Shown: one piece after another, positions 41,308-50,857 of the stretch
Numbering within the stretch: the first letter of the stretch is position 1
How the letters are laid out: every line of letters begins with the position of its first letter
From: an uncultured Eubacteriales bacterium
GTDB taxonomy: Bacteria > Bacillota > Clostridia > Christensenellales > Aristaeellaceae
Direction: 5' to 3'
DNA: 64,000 bases
Assembly: GCA_900542445.1 (NCBI GenBank)
Contig: UQNN01000001.1
Span: 124,001 to 188,000 of the forward strand
Made by a program: the position numbers and the translations under genes
The notes under the pieces: model-generated
What the model was told of the DNA's origin: nothing
The model's input: only the letters and a program-made list of their open reading frames with translations
Database searches by the model: none

Positions 41308-43494
41308 TTATACGCGGAAAATTTCAATCGTGTCCTGCCGCTTGGCAATCTGCTTAATCACCCAATCCAGCTCCTGCTTATTAGCCACCTGAAGCGTCAA
41401 CTCAATGGAGCAGGTCTGATTGCTGTTCACTTTAGCGTTGAGCGCGCAGACCGTCACCTTCTGTGCAGACAGATAACTCATCAAATCCGCCAGCAGGTTA
41501 TGTCTGTCCTGAGCAAGTATCTGAATCGAGCCATTGTAAGAAGAATTAACGGTATCGCTCCACTCTGCCTCCACCCAGCGAGCCGGATCATGCGAAGCAT
41601 TGACATTCACACATTCCTTGGAATGAATCGTCACGCCGCGTCCGCGCGTGATATAACCGATAATCTCATCGCCGGGCAACGGGGTGCAGCATTTGGCAAA
41701 ATGAACCTGACATCCCGGCAGACCGGCAATCTTTATGCCCATGTCTTCCTTAGATGTGCTCTTGCCTCCGTGCTGCGGCTGAGTCGGTTCAGCCACACGC
41801 GGCAAAACCGGTACAAGCGGTTTATCGTGCGCGCGCTGTTCTTCGCGCAGGCGGGTGACAACCTGCTGGGCTGCAATGCCGCCGCAGCCGACTGCGGCGT
41901 AAAGGTCATCCAAATCGGCAAACGAAAATTTCCGAAGAATCGGCTCGACGTATTCGTTTTTAAGCAGCGAAGGCAGATTGACCGCCTGACGTTTAGCCTC
42001 ATAATCGAGCATCTGCTTGCCGTTGGCAACGTTTTCGTCCTTCAGCTCTTTTTTATAAAACTGACGGATTTTCGCCTTTGCCTGCGCGGTCTTGACAATT
42101 TTCAGCCAGTCGCGGCTCGGACCTTTGCTGTTCTGCTGCGTAATGATTTCCACAAAGTCGCCCGTATTCAGCGCCGTATCCAGCGTTACAATGCGGCCGT
42201 TGACCTTTGCGCCAACGCATTTGTTGCCAACCGCGCTGTGAATGCGATAGGCAAAATCAATCGGCGTCGCGCCCTTCGGCAGATCGATGATCTCTCCCTT
42301 TGGCGTAAAGACAAAAATTTCATCGCTGAACAGATCGACTTTAAGCGATTTGATAAACTCTTCGGAATCGCGTGTATCGTTCTGCCAATCCAAAATCTGC
42401 CGCAGCCAATACAGTTTATTGTCCAGCGAATCCGCAACCTGTTTGCCCTCTTTATAGCGCCAATGCGCCGCGATGCCATATTCTGCGATACGGTGCATTT
42501 CGTAAGTACGAATCTGCACTTCAAAAGGCATGCCGTTTTCGCCGACGACCGTTGTATGCAGCGACTGATACATATTGGGTTTCGGCATGGAGATATAATC
42601 CTTAAAGCGGTTTGGCACCTGTTTCCAAAGCGTATGCACCACGCCCAACACAGCATAGCAGTCCTGTACGGTATCGACCAGAACGCGGATGGCAATCAAA
42701 TCGAAAATCTGCTCAAACGGTTTATGTTGGAGCACCATTTTGCGGTAAATGCTGTAAAAATGCTTCGGCCTGCCGTCAATCTCGTAATGGATATTCATTT
42801 CCTTGAGCTTATCGCTCAACATATCAATCACAGTGCGGATGTTTTCTTCCCGCTCGGCGCGCTTCATGCCGACTTTGACGATCAGATTCTGATACCCTTC
42901 CGGATCAAGATAGCGCAGACATAAGTCCTCAAGTTCCTGCTTGATTTTGTAAACGCCCAAACGATGTGCCAGCGGCGCATAAATGTCAAGCGTTTCCTGA
43001 GCAATGCGCTTCTGACTCTCCGGCGGCTGAGACTTCAATGTCCGCATGTTATGCGTTCTATCCGCCAGCTTAATGAGCACCACGCGGATATCCTTGCTCA
43101 TCGCCAGAATCATTTTTCGGATGGACTCTGCCTGCTGTTCCACGCGCGACGTAAAATCCAGCCGCCGAAGTTTGGTCACGCCGTCCACCAGCAGCGCAAC
43201 TTCCTGACCAAACTCCTTCTCAATGACTTCCAGCGTCACATCTTCGCAGTCTTCCACCGTGTCATGAAGCAATCCCGCTGCAATTGTCGGCGCGTCAAGC
43301 ATCAGTTTGGCTAAAATACCGGCTACGGTCAGCGGATGAACGAAATAGGGTTCTCCCGATTTGCGCAGTTGCCCCGCATGCGCTTTTTCGGCAAAATGAT
43401 AGGCCTTTTCCACCAGTTCAACATTGGCTTCCGGGTGGTATTTCACCAGTGTTGCAATCAATTCATCGAGGTTTTTACATTCGTCCGGCGTCAA
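41308..43494 (-). CDS. rel: Bifunctional (p)ppGpp synthetase/hydrolase Rel
   Basis: A 728-residue RSH protein. The HD hydrolase domain has H77-D78 (HDTVEDC). The synthetase domain has GRPKHFYSIYRKM and the RFKDYI (RXKD) motif, which marks bifunctional enzymes rather than EXDD-type RelA. TGS (about 385-450), a zinc-finger/helical region and a C-terminal ACT domain follow. It sets ppGpp levels during starvation by sensing the ribosome. The start is a TTG at 43494 with GGGGGG 6 bases upstream, overlapping the recJ end by 20 bases. Confidence 0.96.
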   Translation of the reverse strand: MTPDECKNLDELIATLVKYHPEANVELVEKAYHFAEKAHAGQLRKSGEPYFVHPLTVAGILAKLMLDAPTIAAGLLHDTVEDCEDVTLEVIEKEFGQEVALLVDGVTKLRRLDFTSRVEQQAESIRKMILAMSKDIRVVLIKLADRTHNMRTLKSQPPESQKRIAQETLDIYAPLAHRLGVYKIKQELEDLCLRYLDPEGYQNLIVKVGMKRAEREENIRTVIDMLSDKLKEMNIHYEIDGRPKHFYSIYRKMVLQHKPFEQIFDLIAIRVLVDTVQDCYAVLGVVHTLWKQVPNRFKDYISMPKPNMYQSLHTTVVGENGMPFEVQIRTYEMHRIAEYGIAAHWRYKEGKQVADSLDNKLYWLRQILDWQNDTRDSEEFIKSLKVDLFSDEIFVFTPKGEIIDLPKGATPIDFAYRIHSAVGNKCVGAKVNGRIVTLDTALNTGDFVEIITQQNSKGPSRDWLKIVKTAQAKAKIRQFYKKELKDENVANGKQMLDYEAKRQAVNLPSLLKNEYVEPILRKFSFADLDDLYAAVGCGGIAAQQVVTRLREEQRAHDKPLVPVLPRVAEPTQPQHGGKSTSKEDMGIKIAGLPGCQVHFAKCCTPLPGDEIIGYITRGRGVTIHSKECVNVNASHDPARWVEAEWSDTVNSSYNGSIQILAQDRHNLLADLMSYLSAQKVTVCALNAKVNSNQTCSIELTLQVANKQELDWVIKQIAKRQDTIEIFRV

Positions 43495-45892
43495 AACGGT
43501 TCCCCCCTTCGTCTTTCATCCGAATCAGTTTTGCGCGCAGCGAACTGTCTTCCAGCGACACTTTCCCGCTGGGCAGCACTTTAAAACTCAGCGGATACAG
43601 CGTGTATTCAATCAATCCAAGCTGCTGCATGATGCGCATGCCGCAGCGGATCATGTCTTCCTCCAACCCTGTCGCCGCGGAAAGCACATTCATCGTGCAA
43701 TCCGTTTTTTCCCTCTGGCGCAGCGCCTTGTACAGCTGCCGCAGAGATGAATCATCCGGCAGGAGTCTGCACGCGGCAGAGGAACTCTGCGTCCGCATAT
43801 CCGTCACTTCGATAACGCGCGCTTTGGGAAATTTTTCTTTTACCAACACCCGTTCGCCATCGCTGAGCATGCCGTCCATCGCAACGATCAACCGCGGTGA
43901 AAACGCGATATTTGCCCAATCCGGAACCATCACCAGCGTATTAAAGCCGCGAATATCCTCTGTCTTTTCCAGAACATAGTCAAGCTGCGCGTGCATCACA
44001 GCCAAATGTACGTTCAGCAGCTTCAACGCCGCCAGGGTATGTACACCGATTAAAATGCCCTGGTAACCTTTTTCAAATTCACTCGCCAGTACGGTCTTCG
44101 CCTGCTCAAGCGTCATGCGTTCAATGTTCTCCGCCTTCTGATCCGGCAGGCAAAGTGTGGAGAGCATCGCATTGCTGATTTTTTCGCTTTGCCGTTGACA
44201 TTCGGCAATAAACGCCTTGCCCGGCATATAAGCCTGCATCTGCCGCAGTTCACACTGAACACTCCGCTTATCCTGCCACACATTGATGGACAAGGTAATA
44301 ATCGCCTCAATGACCTCTGGCAGATTGGCTGCGCGATCGCCCATGCGAAAACCGATAGCCGAGCGCATGTCGCTCCCCTGTGCGAGCCTCATTCGCAGAT
44401 GCGCACCGTCTTTGCCGATGGTTCGCACATCTGTCGTATGTACGCCGCGCACACAAAAAACAGGCGCAGGATTGCCAAATCCAGTCGGCTGCATTGCGGA
44501 AAACGCGTCCACAAACGCCTCCGTCATCTCGGAAAGCTCCAGTTCAAGGTCATATTCTTCCGTCGGAATAAAGGCTTCCGGCGCGGCCTGTTCACGAATC
44601 GCTTCGCTCAAACGCCGTTTAAACTCCGGCACGTTTTTCGCTTCAATCGTCAGCCCTGCCGCCTGAGCATGGCCGCCAAATCGAATAAACAAATCCCGGC
44701 AGGTACTCATCGCTTCATGGATATTCACGCCTGGGATAGATCGAGCCGAACCGACGCAAATATCCCCATCTCTGGAAAGCAGGATCGTCGGCCATTTGTA
44801 TTTTTCAACCAGTCTGGAGGCGGCCAGCCCGATCACACCGGGATTCCACCCCTCGCCGCAGACGACAATAGCGCGCTCATTCATGAAGTCAATCTGCTGA
44901 CGGGTCATTTCGTCTGCCTGCTGAAAAATCTCAATTTCCAGTTCGCGCCGACGAATGTTGTCCTGATTGAGTTCCTCAGCAATTTCTCGCGCGGTATCCA
45001 TTCGTCTGGTGGTCAGCAGCTGCACGCCGCGCGAAGCAAGCGCAAGGCGGCCCCCCGCATTGATACGAGGCGCCATGCGAAACGCAACGTCAGACGAACT
45101 GACCTTTTGCAGATCGACACCCGCCGATTCCATCAGCGCAATCAGTCCCGGTCTCTGCGTCGCCGCCATCGCCGCCAAACCATAGTAAACGATCACGCGA
45201 TTTTCATCCATCAGCGGCACGATGTCCGCAATCGTTGCCAGCGCCGCCAGTTCCCAAAGCGGCTCAATTGCTTCTGTTCCGCCCATCGCTTGTACCAGCT
45301 TAAAGGCCACGCCTGCGCCGCACAGCCGACGGAACGGATAATGACCTAAAAGCGGATTGAGTACGGCCTCGCATTCGGGAATCTGCGGTCCAAGCTGATG
45401 GTGATCGGTCACGATCACACGCATGCCCAGCTCTTTTGCCCGCGCAACTTCCGCCGCACAGGTAATGCCGCAGTCCACGGTGATAAGCAGCTTGGAATGT
45501 GTCGCAATCTGCTCAATGGCCGCAATATTCAGCCCATATCCTTCTCCGTGTCTGTCCGGAATATAAAAGCCAACCTGTGCGCCCTGTTTGCGCAAATAGG
45601 TCAGCAGAATAGCCGTCGCCGTCACGCCATCCACATCGTAATCGCCGAATACCGTGATCTCCTCATGCTTTTCGATGGCATCACGAATGACGTTAACCGC
45701 TTTATCCATATCCTGCATCAGCATCGGATCAAGCAGATCCTCGCGTTTAGGATGCAGGTAACGTTCGATTTTTTCCGGCGTATCAATCTCCCGATCCAAC
45801 AGCAGTTCCAGCAGTCTTTCAGGTAATCCAAGCGAGGCAAGCTCCGGCGGAATCTGCCTTTTTTGCTGATTTTTAGGTATCAAACGAAGCAT
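43475..45892 (-). CDS. recJ: Single-stranded-DNA exonuclease RecJ
   Basis: An 805-residue DHH-family nuclease. Motifs: GDYDVDGVTATA (83-94), TVDCGIT, VTDHHQ (161-166) and the DHHA1 GGHAQAAGLTI. The final ~230 residues form a Firmicutes-type C-terminal extension. It digests 5' ends of single strands in recombination and repair. AAAGGAGG precedes the ATG. It follows secF after a region with two strong hairpins and overlaps rel by 20 bases. Confidence 0.95.
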   Translation of the reverse strand: MLRLIPKNQQKRQIPPELASLGLPERLLELLLDREIDTPEKIERYLHPKREDLLDPMLMQDMDKAVNVIRDAIEKHEEITVFGDYDVDGVTATAILLTYLRKQGAQVGFYIPDRHGEGYGLNIAAIEQIATHSKLLITVDCGITCAAEVARAKELGMRVIVTDHHQLGPQIPECEAVLNPLLGHYPFRRLCGAGVAFKLVQAMGGTEAIEPLWELAALATIADIVPLMDENRVIVYYGLAAMAATQRPGLIALMESAGVDLQKVSSSDVAFRMAPRINAGGRLALASRGVQLLTTRRMDTAREIAEELNQDNIRRRELEIEIFQQADEMTRQQIDFMNERAIVVCGEGWNPGVIGLAASRLVEKYKWPTILLSRDGDICVGSARSIPGVNIHEAMSTCRDLFIRFGGHAQAAGLTIEAKNVPEFKRRLSEAIREQAAPEAFIPTEEYDLELELSEMTEAFVDAFSAMQPTGFGNPAPVFCVRGVHTTDVRTIGKDGAHLRMRLAQGSDMRSAIGFRMGDRAANLPEVIEAIITLSINVWQDKRSVQCELRQMQAYMPGKAFIAECQRQSEKISNAMLSTLCLPDQKAENIERMTLEQAKTVLASEFEKGYQGILIGVHTLAALKLLNVHLAVMHAQLDYVLEKTEDIRGFNTLVMVPDWANIAFSPRLIVAMDGMLSDGERVLVKEKFPKARVIEVTDMRTQSSSAACRLLPDDSSLRQLYKALRQREKTDCTMNVLSAATGLEEDMIRCGMRIMQQLGLIEYTLYPLSFKVLPSGKVSLEDSSLRAKLIRMKDEGGNRFDAGRM

Positions 45893-45917
45893 GCCGAAGC
45901 CTCCTTTCCCTCGTGGC

Positions 45918-45979
45918 TTGGCGATAAACGCAAACCCGCGTTCATCGCCAAACCAGAGGGGTTTTATCCTCTGATTTGG
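45918..45979 (-). repeat. Two tandem hairpins in the secF-recJ gap
   Basis: Hairpin A: 14-bp arms 45918-45931 and 45938-45951 (TTGGCGATAAACGC against GCGTTCATCGCCAA, one G-T pair as RNA). Hairpin B: 12-bp arms 45948-45959 and 45968-45979 (CCAAACCAGAGG against CCTCTGATTTGG, one G-T pair). They share four bases, so in the minus-strand transcript they would stack or compete at the junction. Neither has a T-run typical of a terminator on the transcribed strand. Confidence 0.7.
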
Positions 45980-46000
45980 CGGGTTGAATACCCAATTTGA

Positions 46001-46906
46001 TCACGCGTTGGCCTTCGCGCGCTTGCCTGCGTCGCGCTTATCCATCAACGCCGCCCACACATAACCGTTAATCAGGTTCGCGGAATACGTGCCCGCGACA
46101 ATACCGATGATCAGCGGAAGCGCGAACTGCTTAATGGAATCCACGCCCATGATGTACAGGGTGACAATGGTCAGCAGCGTGGTGATCGTCGTGTTCAGCG
46201 TGCGGGAAAGGGACTCCTGCACGGAGAGGTTGACGATGTCCTCACGGCTGAGCTGACGCAGCGTGCTCTTGTGGGAATTCTCGCGGATACGGTCAAAGAT
46301 GATGATCGTATTGTTGATAGAGTAGCCAACGATGGTCAGCAAGGCGGCGATGAACGTCGTCTCCACGCGGATAAAGCTGTGCAACAGCACCACAGCAGAA
46401 AGCATAATGGCCACGTCGTGCAGCAATCCAATGATCGCAGCCAGGCCGGAGTAGAAGTCGAAACGAATTGCGATATAAATCAGCATCAGCACCGCCGCAA
46501 GGCTCACGCTCTTGATGGCGTTGTTGATCAAATCACGGCCCGCAATCGCGCCAACGCGGGAAATATCGACATATTCCATGCCCGCGTATTTCTCGCCGAG
46601 CGTGCTTTCCAGCGCCGCACGCAGATCGTCGGTATTTTCCTTGTCGCTGATACGGATCTGCACCTGCGTATCGTTATCGCCGGTCTTGGCGATCTGCGCG
46701 TCGGTGATGCCGTTATCGGCCAAAACCGCTTCCACATCCGCGGCTTCAAACTGTTCGCCCATGTTATAGGTCATGATGGTGCCGCCCGTGAAATCGACGC
46801 CCAGATTCATACCGTGACCGGTCAGCGTCATCACAAGCGCCACAATCATAATGGCGATGGAAAGCGCTGCGCAGGGCTTGAGGTGGCTCTTCACTTTGAT
46901 ATCCAT
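46001..46906 (-). CDS. secF: Protein translocase subunit SecF
   Basis: A 301-residue membrane protein with six spans. The first periplasmic domain opens with GVDFTGGT, and the membrane part has the SIGYSVNDTIV-type motif (here TIVGYSINNTIIIFDRIREN). With SecD it helps the Sec channel release exported proteins using the ion gradient. It follows secD by 21 bases with GAGGAGG before the ATG. Confidence 0.96.
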   Translation of the reverse strand: MDIKVKSHLKPCAALSIAIMIVALVMTLTGHGMNLGVDFTGGTIMTYNMGEQFEAADVEAVLADNGITDAQIAKTGDNDTQVQIRISDKENTDDLRAALESTLGEKYAGMEYVDISRVGAIAGRDLINNAIKSVSLAAVLMLIYIAIRFDFYSGLAAIIGLLHDVAIMLSAVVLLHSFIRVETTFIAALLTIVGYSINNTIIIFDRIRENSHKSTLRQLSREDIVNLSVQESLSRTLNTTITTLLTIVTLYIMGVDSIKQFALPLIIGIVAGTYSANLINGYVWAALMDKRDAGKRAKANA

Positions 46907-46927
46907 GTTTCTTTCCTCCTCGCCTTA

Positions 46928-48190
46928 TCACACGTAGAGCTTCTGGTTCTTGATGCCCATGTCGGCAAAGATATCCAGCAGCTTATGGGTGACGAACACA
47001 GCCGTAAACAGAGAGGTCGCCACGCCGATACCCAGCGTCAGCGCAAAGCCGCGCACAGAGCCGGTGCCGAAAGCATACAGCACGACAGCGGCAATGATGG
47101 TTGTCACATTCGAGTCGATGATAGCGGACAACGCGTTGGAGAAGCCCTTGCGGACAGCCGAGCCGATCGGGCGGCCGACTTTGACTTCCTCACGAATGCG
47201 CTCAAAGATGACGACATTCGCATCGACGGCCATGCCGATGCCCAGGATGATGCCCGCAACGCCCGGCAGGGTCAGCTGCGCGCCGGTGAGCGCCAGCAGC
47301 AACACGACGATCATAATATAGATCGTCAGCGCGATATCGGCCACCAAACCGCAGAGACGATAGCGGAACAGCATGAACAGCATAACCAGAATGACGCCGA
47401 TCACGCCTGCCTGAATGGCGCGATCGAGCGCCTCAACGCCCAGCGTCGCGGAGATGGCGCTCACTTCGAGCTGCGTCAGGTTCAGCGGCAGTGCGCCGGA
47501 AAGGATCAGCGTCGCCAGGTTCTTCGCCTCGTCCGCGGTGAAGTTGCCGGTGATTTCGCCCTTGCCGCCCGCAATCACGGTATTGACCGTCGCGCGGGAA
47601 ATGGTCTCACCGTCCAGCGTGATGGAAATGGTCTTGCCCAGATTGGCTGCCGTGGCTTCGGCGAAAATCTTCGCGCCCTCGTCGGTCAGTTCAAAGGCAA
47701 TGCAGGGCTTGCCATCCTGATCCTGAGCCGCCTGCGCGTTCTTAACCATGGAGCCTTCCATCAGGTTATTGCCGTCTTCATCGACAAAATACAGCTGAGC
47801 CGGCGTACCAATAATGGTCAAAATCTGATTCGGGTCGGACACATTCGGAATTTCAACGCGAATGCGGTCGCTGCCCTGACGGGTGACGGTCGCCTCAGTG
47901 AAGCCCTGACGGGTCAGACGGCTGGTGAGGATACTCACCGTGGATTCCATCTTGGTGTCAAAATCCGGATCGCCGTTGTCCTCTGCCTGGTACACGGTGT
48001 AAACGCCGCCGCGCAGGTCAAGGCCGAGGCTGATTGCGTCGCCCCACGGCTTGAGGTAGTTGATCATCGTGCCTTTGCCGAAGCCGAACAGCCCCAAATA
48101 GGCGCACACGGCGACGACAACAACGATTGCGACGAGCGAAATCACAGCGCGGATGCGCGGATTCTTCGCCTTAGCATGCTTGTTAGCCAT
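46928..48190 (-). CDS. secD: Protein translocase subunit SecD
   Basis: A 420-residue membrane protein with six spans. The DLRGGVYTVYQ motif (D/GLDLRGG) opens the extracytoplasmic P1 region, and the C-terminal membrane part has GMAVDANVVIFERIREE. It forms the SecDF complex with the next gene. The upstream gene is a small membrane protein rather than the more usual yajC. Its ATG has GCGAGG upstream. Confidence 0.96.
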   Translation of the reverse strand: MANKHAKAKNPRIRAVISLVAIVVVVAVCAYLGLFGFGKGTMINYLKPWGDAISLGLDLRGGVYTVYQAEDNGDPDFDTKMESTVSILTSRLTRQGFTEATVTRQGSDRIRVEIPNVSDPNQILTIIGTPAQLYFVDEDGNNLMEGSMVKNAQAAQDQDGKPCIAFELTDEGAKIFAEATAANLGKTISITLDGETISRATVNTVIAGGKGEITGNFTADEAKNLATLILSGALPLNLTQLEVSAISATLGVEALDRAIQAGVIGVILVMLFMLFRYRLCGLVADIALTIYIMIVVLLLALTGAQLTLPGVAGIILGIGMAVDANVVIFERIREEVKVGRPIGSAVRKGFSNALSAIIDSNVTTIIAAVVLYAFGTGSVRGFALTLGIGVATSLFTAVFVTHKLLDIFADMGIKNQKLYV

Positions 48191-48244
48191 AACGTTTTTC
48201 CTCGCTTTTGATATTGTTGAAAGATCTGCATATTCCTTGTCGTG

Positions 48245-48610
48245 CTATGCAAATCCATCACCCAAGGGAAACGCCTGATATACAGCTTTCATATAGCGTC
48301 CATTGCCCGGCAAAATATTGCCGTTCGCGTCGCATCGTGTAGAAATGGCTTCGACCTGCTGCTTCCATTGTCCGGAGGCAACAGCTATGCTCTTTTCTCC
48401 GTCTACGCGCGAACCGTTCTGACCGTCGGGCAGTTGTTCCTGTGCGGCCGTCGGCGCGGCGCAAAACCACGCTTCCCGGCCGCTCAAATCGGGAATTTTC
48501 TTTGGCGTATCGCTTGACGCAATCAGCCTTTGCGAACCAGCAAGCAGCAGGCAGGCAAAAACGAAAAGAACCAAAATGCCGCCGTATCCACGCGGCTTCA
48601 CAGCCTTCAT
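48245..48610 (-). CDS. Small exported or membrane-anchored protein, unknown
   Basis: 121 residues from ATG 48610: basic start MKAVKPRGYGG, one hydrophobic segment (about 11-29, ILVLFVFACLLLAGS) and a polar domain of about 90 residues with two cysteines. I do not recognise the family; it is not YajC, which has a different size and motif. GGAGGGAGG precedes the ATG. The longer frame to 48715 contains the promoter and is not used. First gene of the secDF-recJ-rel unit, so it may relate to secretion, but that is inference from position. Confidence 0.72.
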   Translation of the reverse strand: MKAVKPRGYGGILVLFVFACLLLAGSQRLIASSDTPKKIPDLSGREAWFCAAPTAAQEQLPDGQNGSRVDGEKSIAVASGQWKQQVEAISTRCDANGNILPGNGRYMKAVYQAFPLGDGFA

Positions 48611-48686
48611 CGCACTGCCTCCCTCCAGTTTACCGGTATTTTCCCCGTCAAAAGGGTCTATTCGGCTGTATATAAGCATATCCTCA

Positions 48687-48715
48687 ATTATATGCACAAA
48701 TGGGGTTTCCGTCAA
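48687..48715 (-). promoter_or_regulatory. sigma-A promoter of the secDF-recJ-rel run
   Basis: Minus strand: -35 TTGACG (48710-48715), 17-base spacer, -10 TATAAT (48687-48692). It is the best promoter seen before the long minus-strand run down to zapA. Confidence 0.88.
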
Positions 48716-48759
48716 GTTTTCTGCACTTGAAACGTCAAAAAAGTATCCCGAACATAGGC

Positions 48760-48798
48760 TTCAAAAGAAAAACTGCCGTTTCAATTCAAACGACAGTT
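48760..48798 (-). terminator. Terminator of the yicC-coaBC operon
   Basis: Minus strand: 11-bp stem AACTGTCGTTT/AAACGGCAGTT (one mismatch, 6-base loop) followed by TTTCTTTT. It lies 12 bases after the coaBC stop. Confidence 0.82.
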
Positions 48799-48809
48799 CG
48801 GATATCCGT

Positions 48810-50012
48810 TTATTTCAGCTTCATCACATGATCAAGAATTTGATCCGCGACTTCCGCCTTGGTCATCATCGGCAGGGCTTCCTGACCTGCCCCGGTGATG
48901 AGCGTCACAATATTTGTATCAACATCGAAACCCGCGCCGGGACGCGTCACATCGTTGGCGACGATCATATCCAGGTTTTTGCGCACCAGCTTATCCTGAG
49001 CATGCGCAATCACATCATTGGTTTCCGCCGCAAAACCGACGAATACCTGACCTTCCCGCTTTTCACGTCCGAGCGTCGCAGCCACATCGGGATTTTCAAC
49101 CAACGTAAAGGTCACCGGCTCCCCGCTCTGCTTTTTAATCTTCTGCGGCGCAATTTCCTTTGCGCGGTAATCCGCAGGCGCGGCAGCCTGAATCAAAATG
49201 TCCTGTTCTTTTACAAACGCGCGCGCTTTGTCCAGCAGCTCCTGCGTCGTCCTAAACGGTACAAACTTTACGCCCTGTGGGGGAAGAATCGAAACCGGGC
49301 CGCTCAGCAGCGTAACCTCCGCACCCCGTCTTTGCGCCGCCTGTGCGATGGCATAGCCCATTTTGCCGGAGGAGCGATTGGAGATATAGCGAACCGGATC
49401 AAGCGCTTCTCTGGACGGGCCGGCCGTCACCATCACACACATACCCTTCATATCTTTTTTTGTAAAAAGCATTTTGCACGCGTGTTCAGCGATGATCTCA
49501 ACGTCTTCCATCTTGCCCGCACCGCTGTCTCCGCAGGCCAGATGGCCGGAAACCGGCATGACAAATTCCACGCCTCTTGCCTGCAACGTCTTCACATTCT
49601 GCTGCACAGCGGCGTTTTCCCACATGCCGGTATTCATCGCAGGCGCAATCAGAACGGGCGCACGAGTCGCCATCACCGTGGTGGAAAGCATATCATCCGC
49701 AATGCCACACGCCATCTTGCCGATGATGTCGGCCGTTGCGGGCGCGATCATAAACAAATCGGCACGCTTAGCCAACGCGATATGTTCAACCTCCCACGTC
49801 TGCGGACGGTCAAACGTATCCACCGCGACAGGGTGGCCGGAGAGCGTTTCAAACGTCAGCGGAGCGACAAAACGACATGCATTCTGCGTCATCACAACAA
49901 AAACGTCGATGCCCCGCTTTTGCAGCAGGCGCAGCAGCTCACATGCCTTATAAACCGCAATGCCTCCGGTTACGCCGAGGACAATGCAGGGTTTCTTCGT
50001 CTCACTTGACAT
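48810..50012 (-). CDS. coaBC: Bifunctional phosphopantothenoylcysteine synthetase/decarboxylase
   Basis: A 400-residue enzyme with two domains. The CoaC half (flavoprotein fold) has VTGGIAVYKA, the active-site histidine in EVEHIALAKRAD, PAMNTGMW and SGHLACGDSGAGKM. The CoaB half begins with VTAGPSREALDPVRYISNRSSGKMG. It makes 4'-phosphopantetheine for coenzyme A. I chose ATG 50012, which overlaps the rpoZ stop by 11 bases; an in-frame ATG at 50033 lies deeper in rpoZ. Last gene of yicC-remA-gmk-rpoZ-coaBC; priA, often next in Firmicutes, is not here. Confidence 0.95.
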   Translation of the reverse strand: MSSETKKPCIVLGVTGGIAVYKACELLRLLQKRGIDVFVVMTQNACRFVAPLTFETLSGHPVAVDTFDRPQTWEVEHIALAKRADLFMIAPATADIIGKMACGIADDMLSTTVMATRAPVLIAPAMNTGMWENAAVQQNVKTLQARGVEFVMPVSGHLACGDSGAGKMEDVEIIAEHACKMLFTKKDMKGMCVMVTAGPSREALDPVRYISNRSSGKMGYAIAQAAQRRGAEVTLLSGPVSILPPQGVKFVPFRTTQELLDKARAFVKEQDILIQAAAPADYRAKEIAPQKIKKQSGEPVTFTLVENPDVAATLGREKREGQVFVGFAAETNDVIAHAQDKLVRKNLDMIVANDVTRPGAGFDVDTNIVTLITGAGQEALPMMTKAEVADQILDHVMKLK

Positions 50013-50223
50013 CGATTTCCGGAGCACGCTCATAGGTAATCAGTCCGCGATTCACTTCGTCAATCGCGACGGAGAGAGGCATGTTCTCCTTATCCTTGGC
50101 GTCAATAAGCGGCGGCACGCCATCAATCAGCTGACGGGCACGCTTGCTCGTCTCAACGACCAGCGTATAGCGGCAGTCCGCTTTTTCAAGAAGCTGCAAA
50201 ATGGTGGGATCAGTCATAGACAT
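50002..50223 (-). CDS. rpoZ: RNA polymerase omega subunit
   Basis: A 73-residue omega subunit: MSMTDPTILQLLEKADCRYTLVVETSKRARQL and a typical ITYERA-like end. It aids RNA polymerase assembly. GAGGAGG lies 9 bases before the ATG. It sits between gmk and coaBC, as in many Firmicutes, and its end overlaps coaBC. Confidence 0.93.
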   Translation of the reverse strand: MSMTDPTILQLLEKADCRYTLVVETSKRARQLIDGVPPLIDAKDKENMPLSVAIDEVNRGLITYERAPEIDVK

Positions 50224-50275
50224 ATCGGGTTTTCCTCCTCTAAAATATCACCGTAAAACGGGGATCGTCGTCTTT

Positions 50276-50857
50276 TCAAGCTCTGCCCGTGCTTTTGAGA
50301 AATACGCTGCGAAGCTCCTGATACGCTTCTTCAAGATCGCCGCCGTTGACGATTTGATAATCATACTGCGGCGCATACGGCAGTTCCCGTTTGGCAGTTT
50401 CAAGCCGAGCTTCAATCCTATCCTCGGTTTCCGTGCCGCGGCCGCGCAGGCGATGTTCCAATTCTTCAAAGCTGGGCGGCAGAATAAACACGCTTACGCA
50501 GTCCGGCATGCTCTTCATCACCTGAAGCGCGCCCTGAACGTCGATCTCCAGCACGACGTTCATGCCGCTGTTAAGCAGCTTTTCCACATAGGCGCGCGGC
50601 GTGCCGTAACAGTTGCCTGCAAATTCGGCATGTTCCAGAAATTCATTATTCTGCACGCGCCGTTCAAACTCCTGCCTGGTAATAAAAAAGTAATCCTTTC
50701 CGTCCACCTCGCCCTCGCGCGGCCCGCGCGTGGTTGCGGAAACGGAATATGTGATTTGATCGGCAAATTCCTCAAACAGCTTGGCTTTGAGCGTCCCCTT
50801 TCCCACGCCGGACGGCCCGGAAAAGACAAACAAAACGCCCCTTTTCCCTTCGTGCAT
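50276..50857 (-). CDS. gmk: Guanylate kinase
   Basis: A 193-residue P-loop kinase with GPSGVGKGT near the N-terminus, SATTRGPREGEVDGKDYFF for GMP binding and the lid RGTETEDRIEARL. It converts GMP to GDP. Its ATG overlaps the remA stop (TAATG), with GAGGAGG upstream inside remA. Confidence 0.96.
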   Translation of the reverse strand: MHEGKRGVLFVFSGPSGVGKGTLKAKLFEEFADQITYSVSATTRGPREGEVDGKDYFFITRQEFERRVQNNEFLEHAEFAGNCYGTPRAYVEKLLNSGMNVVLEIDVQGALQVMKSMPDCVSVFILPPSFEELEHRLRGRGTETEDRIEARLETAKRELPYAPQYDYQIVNGGDLEEAYQELRSVFLKSTGRA

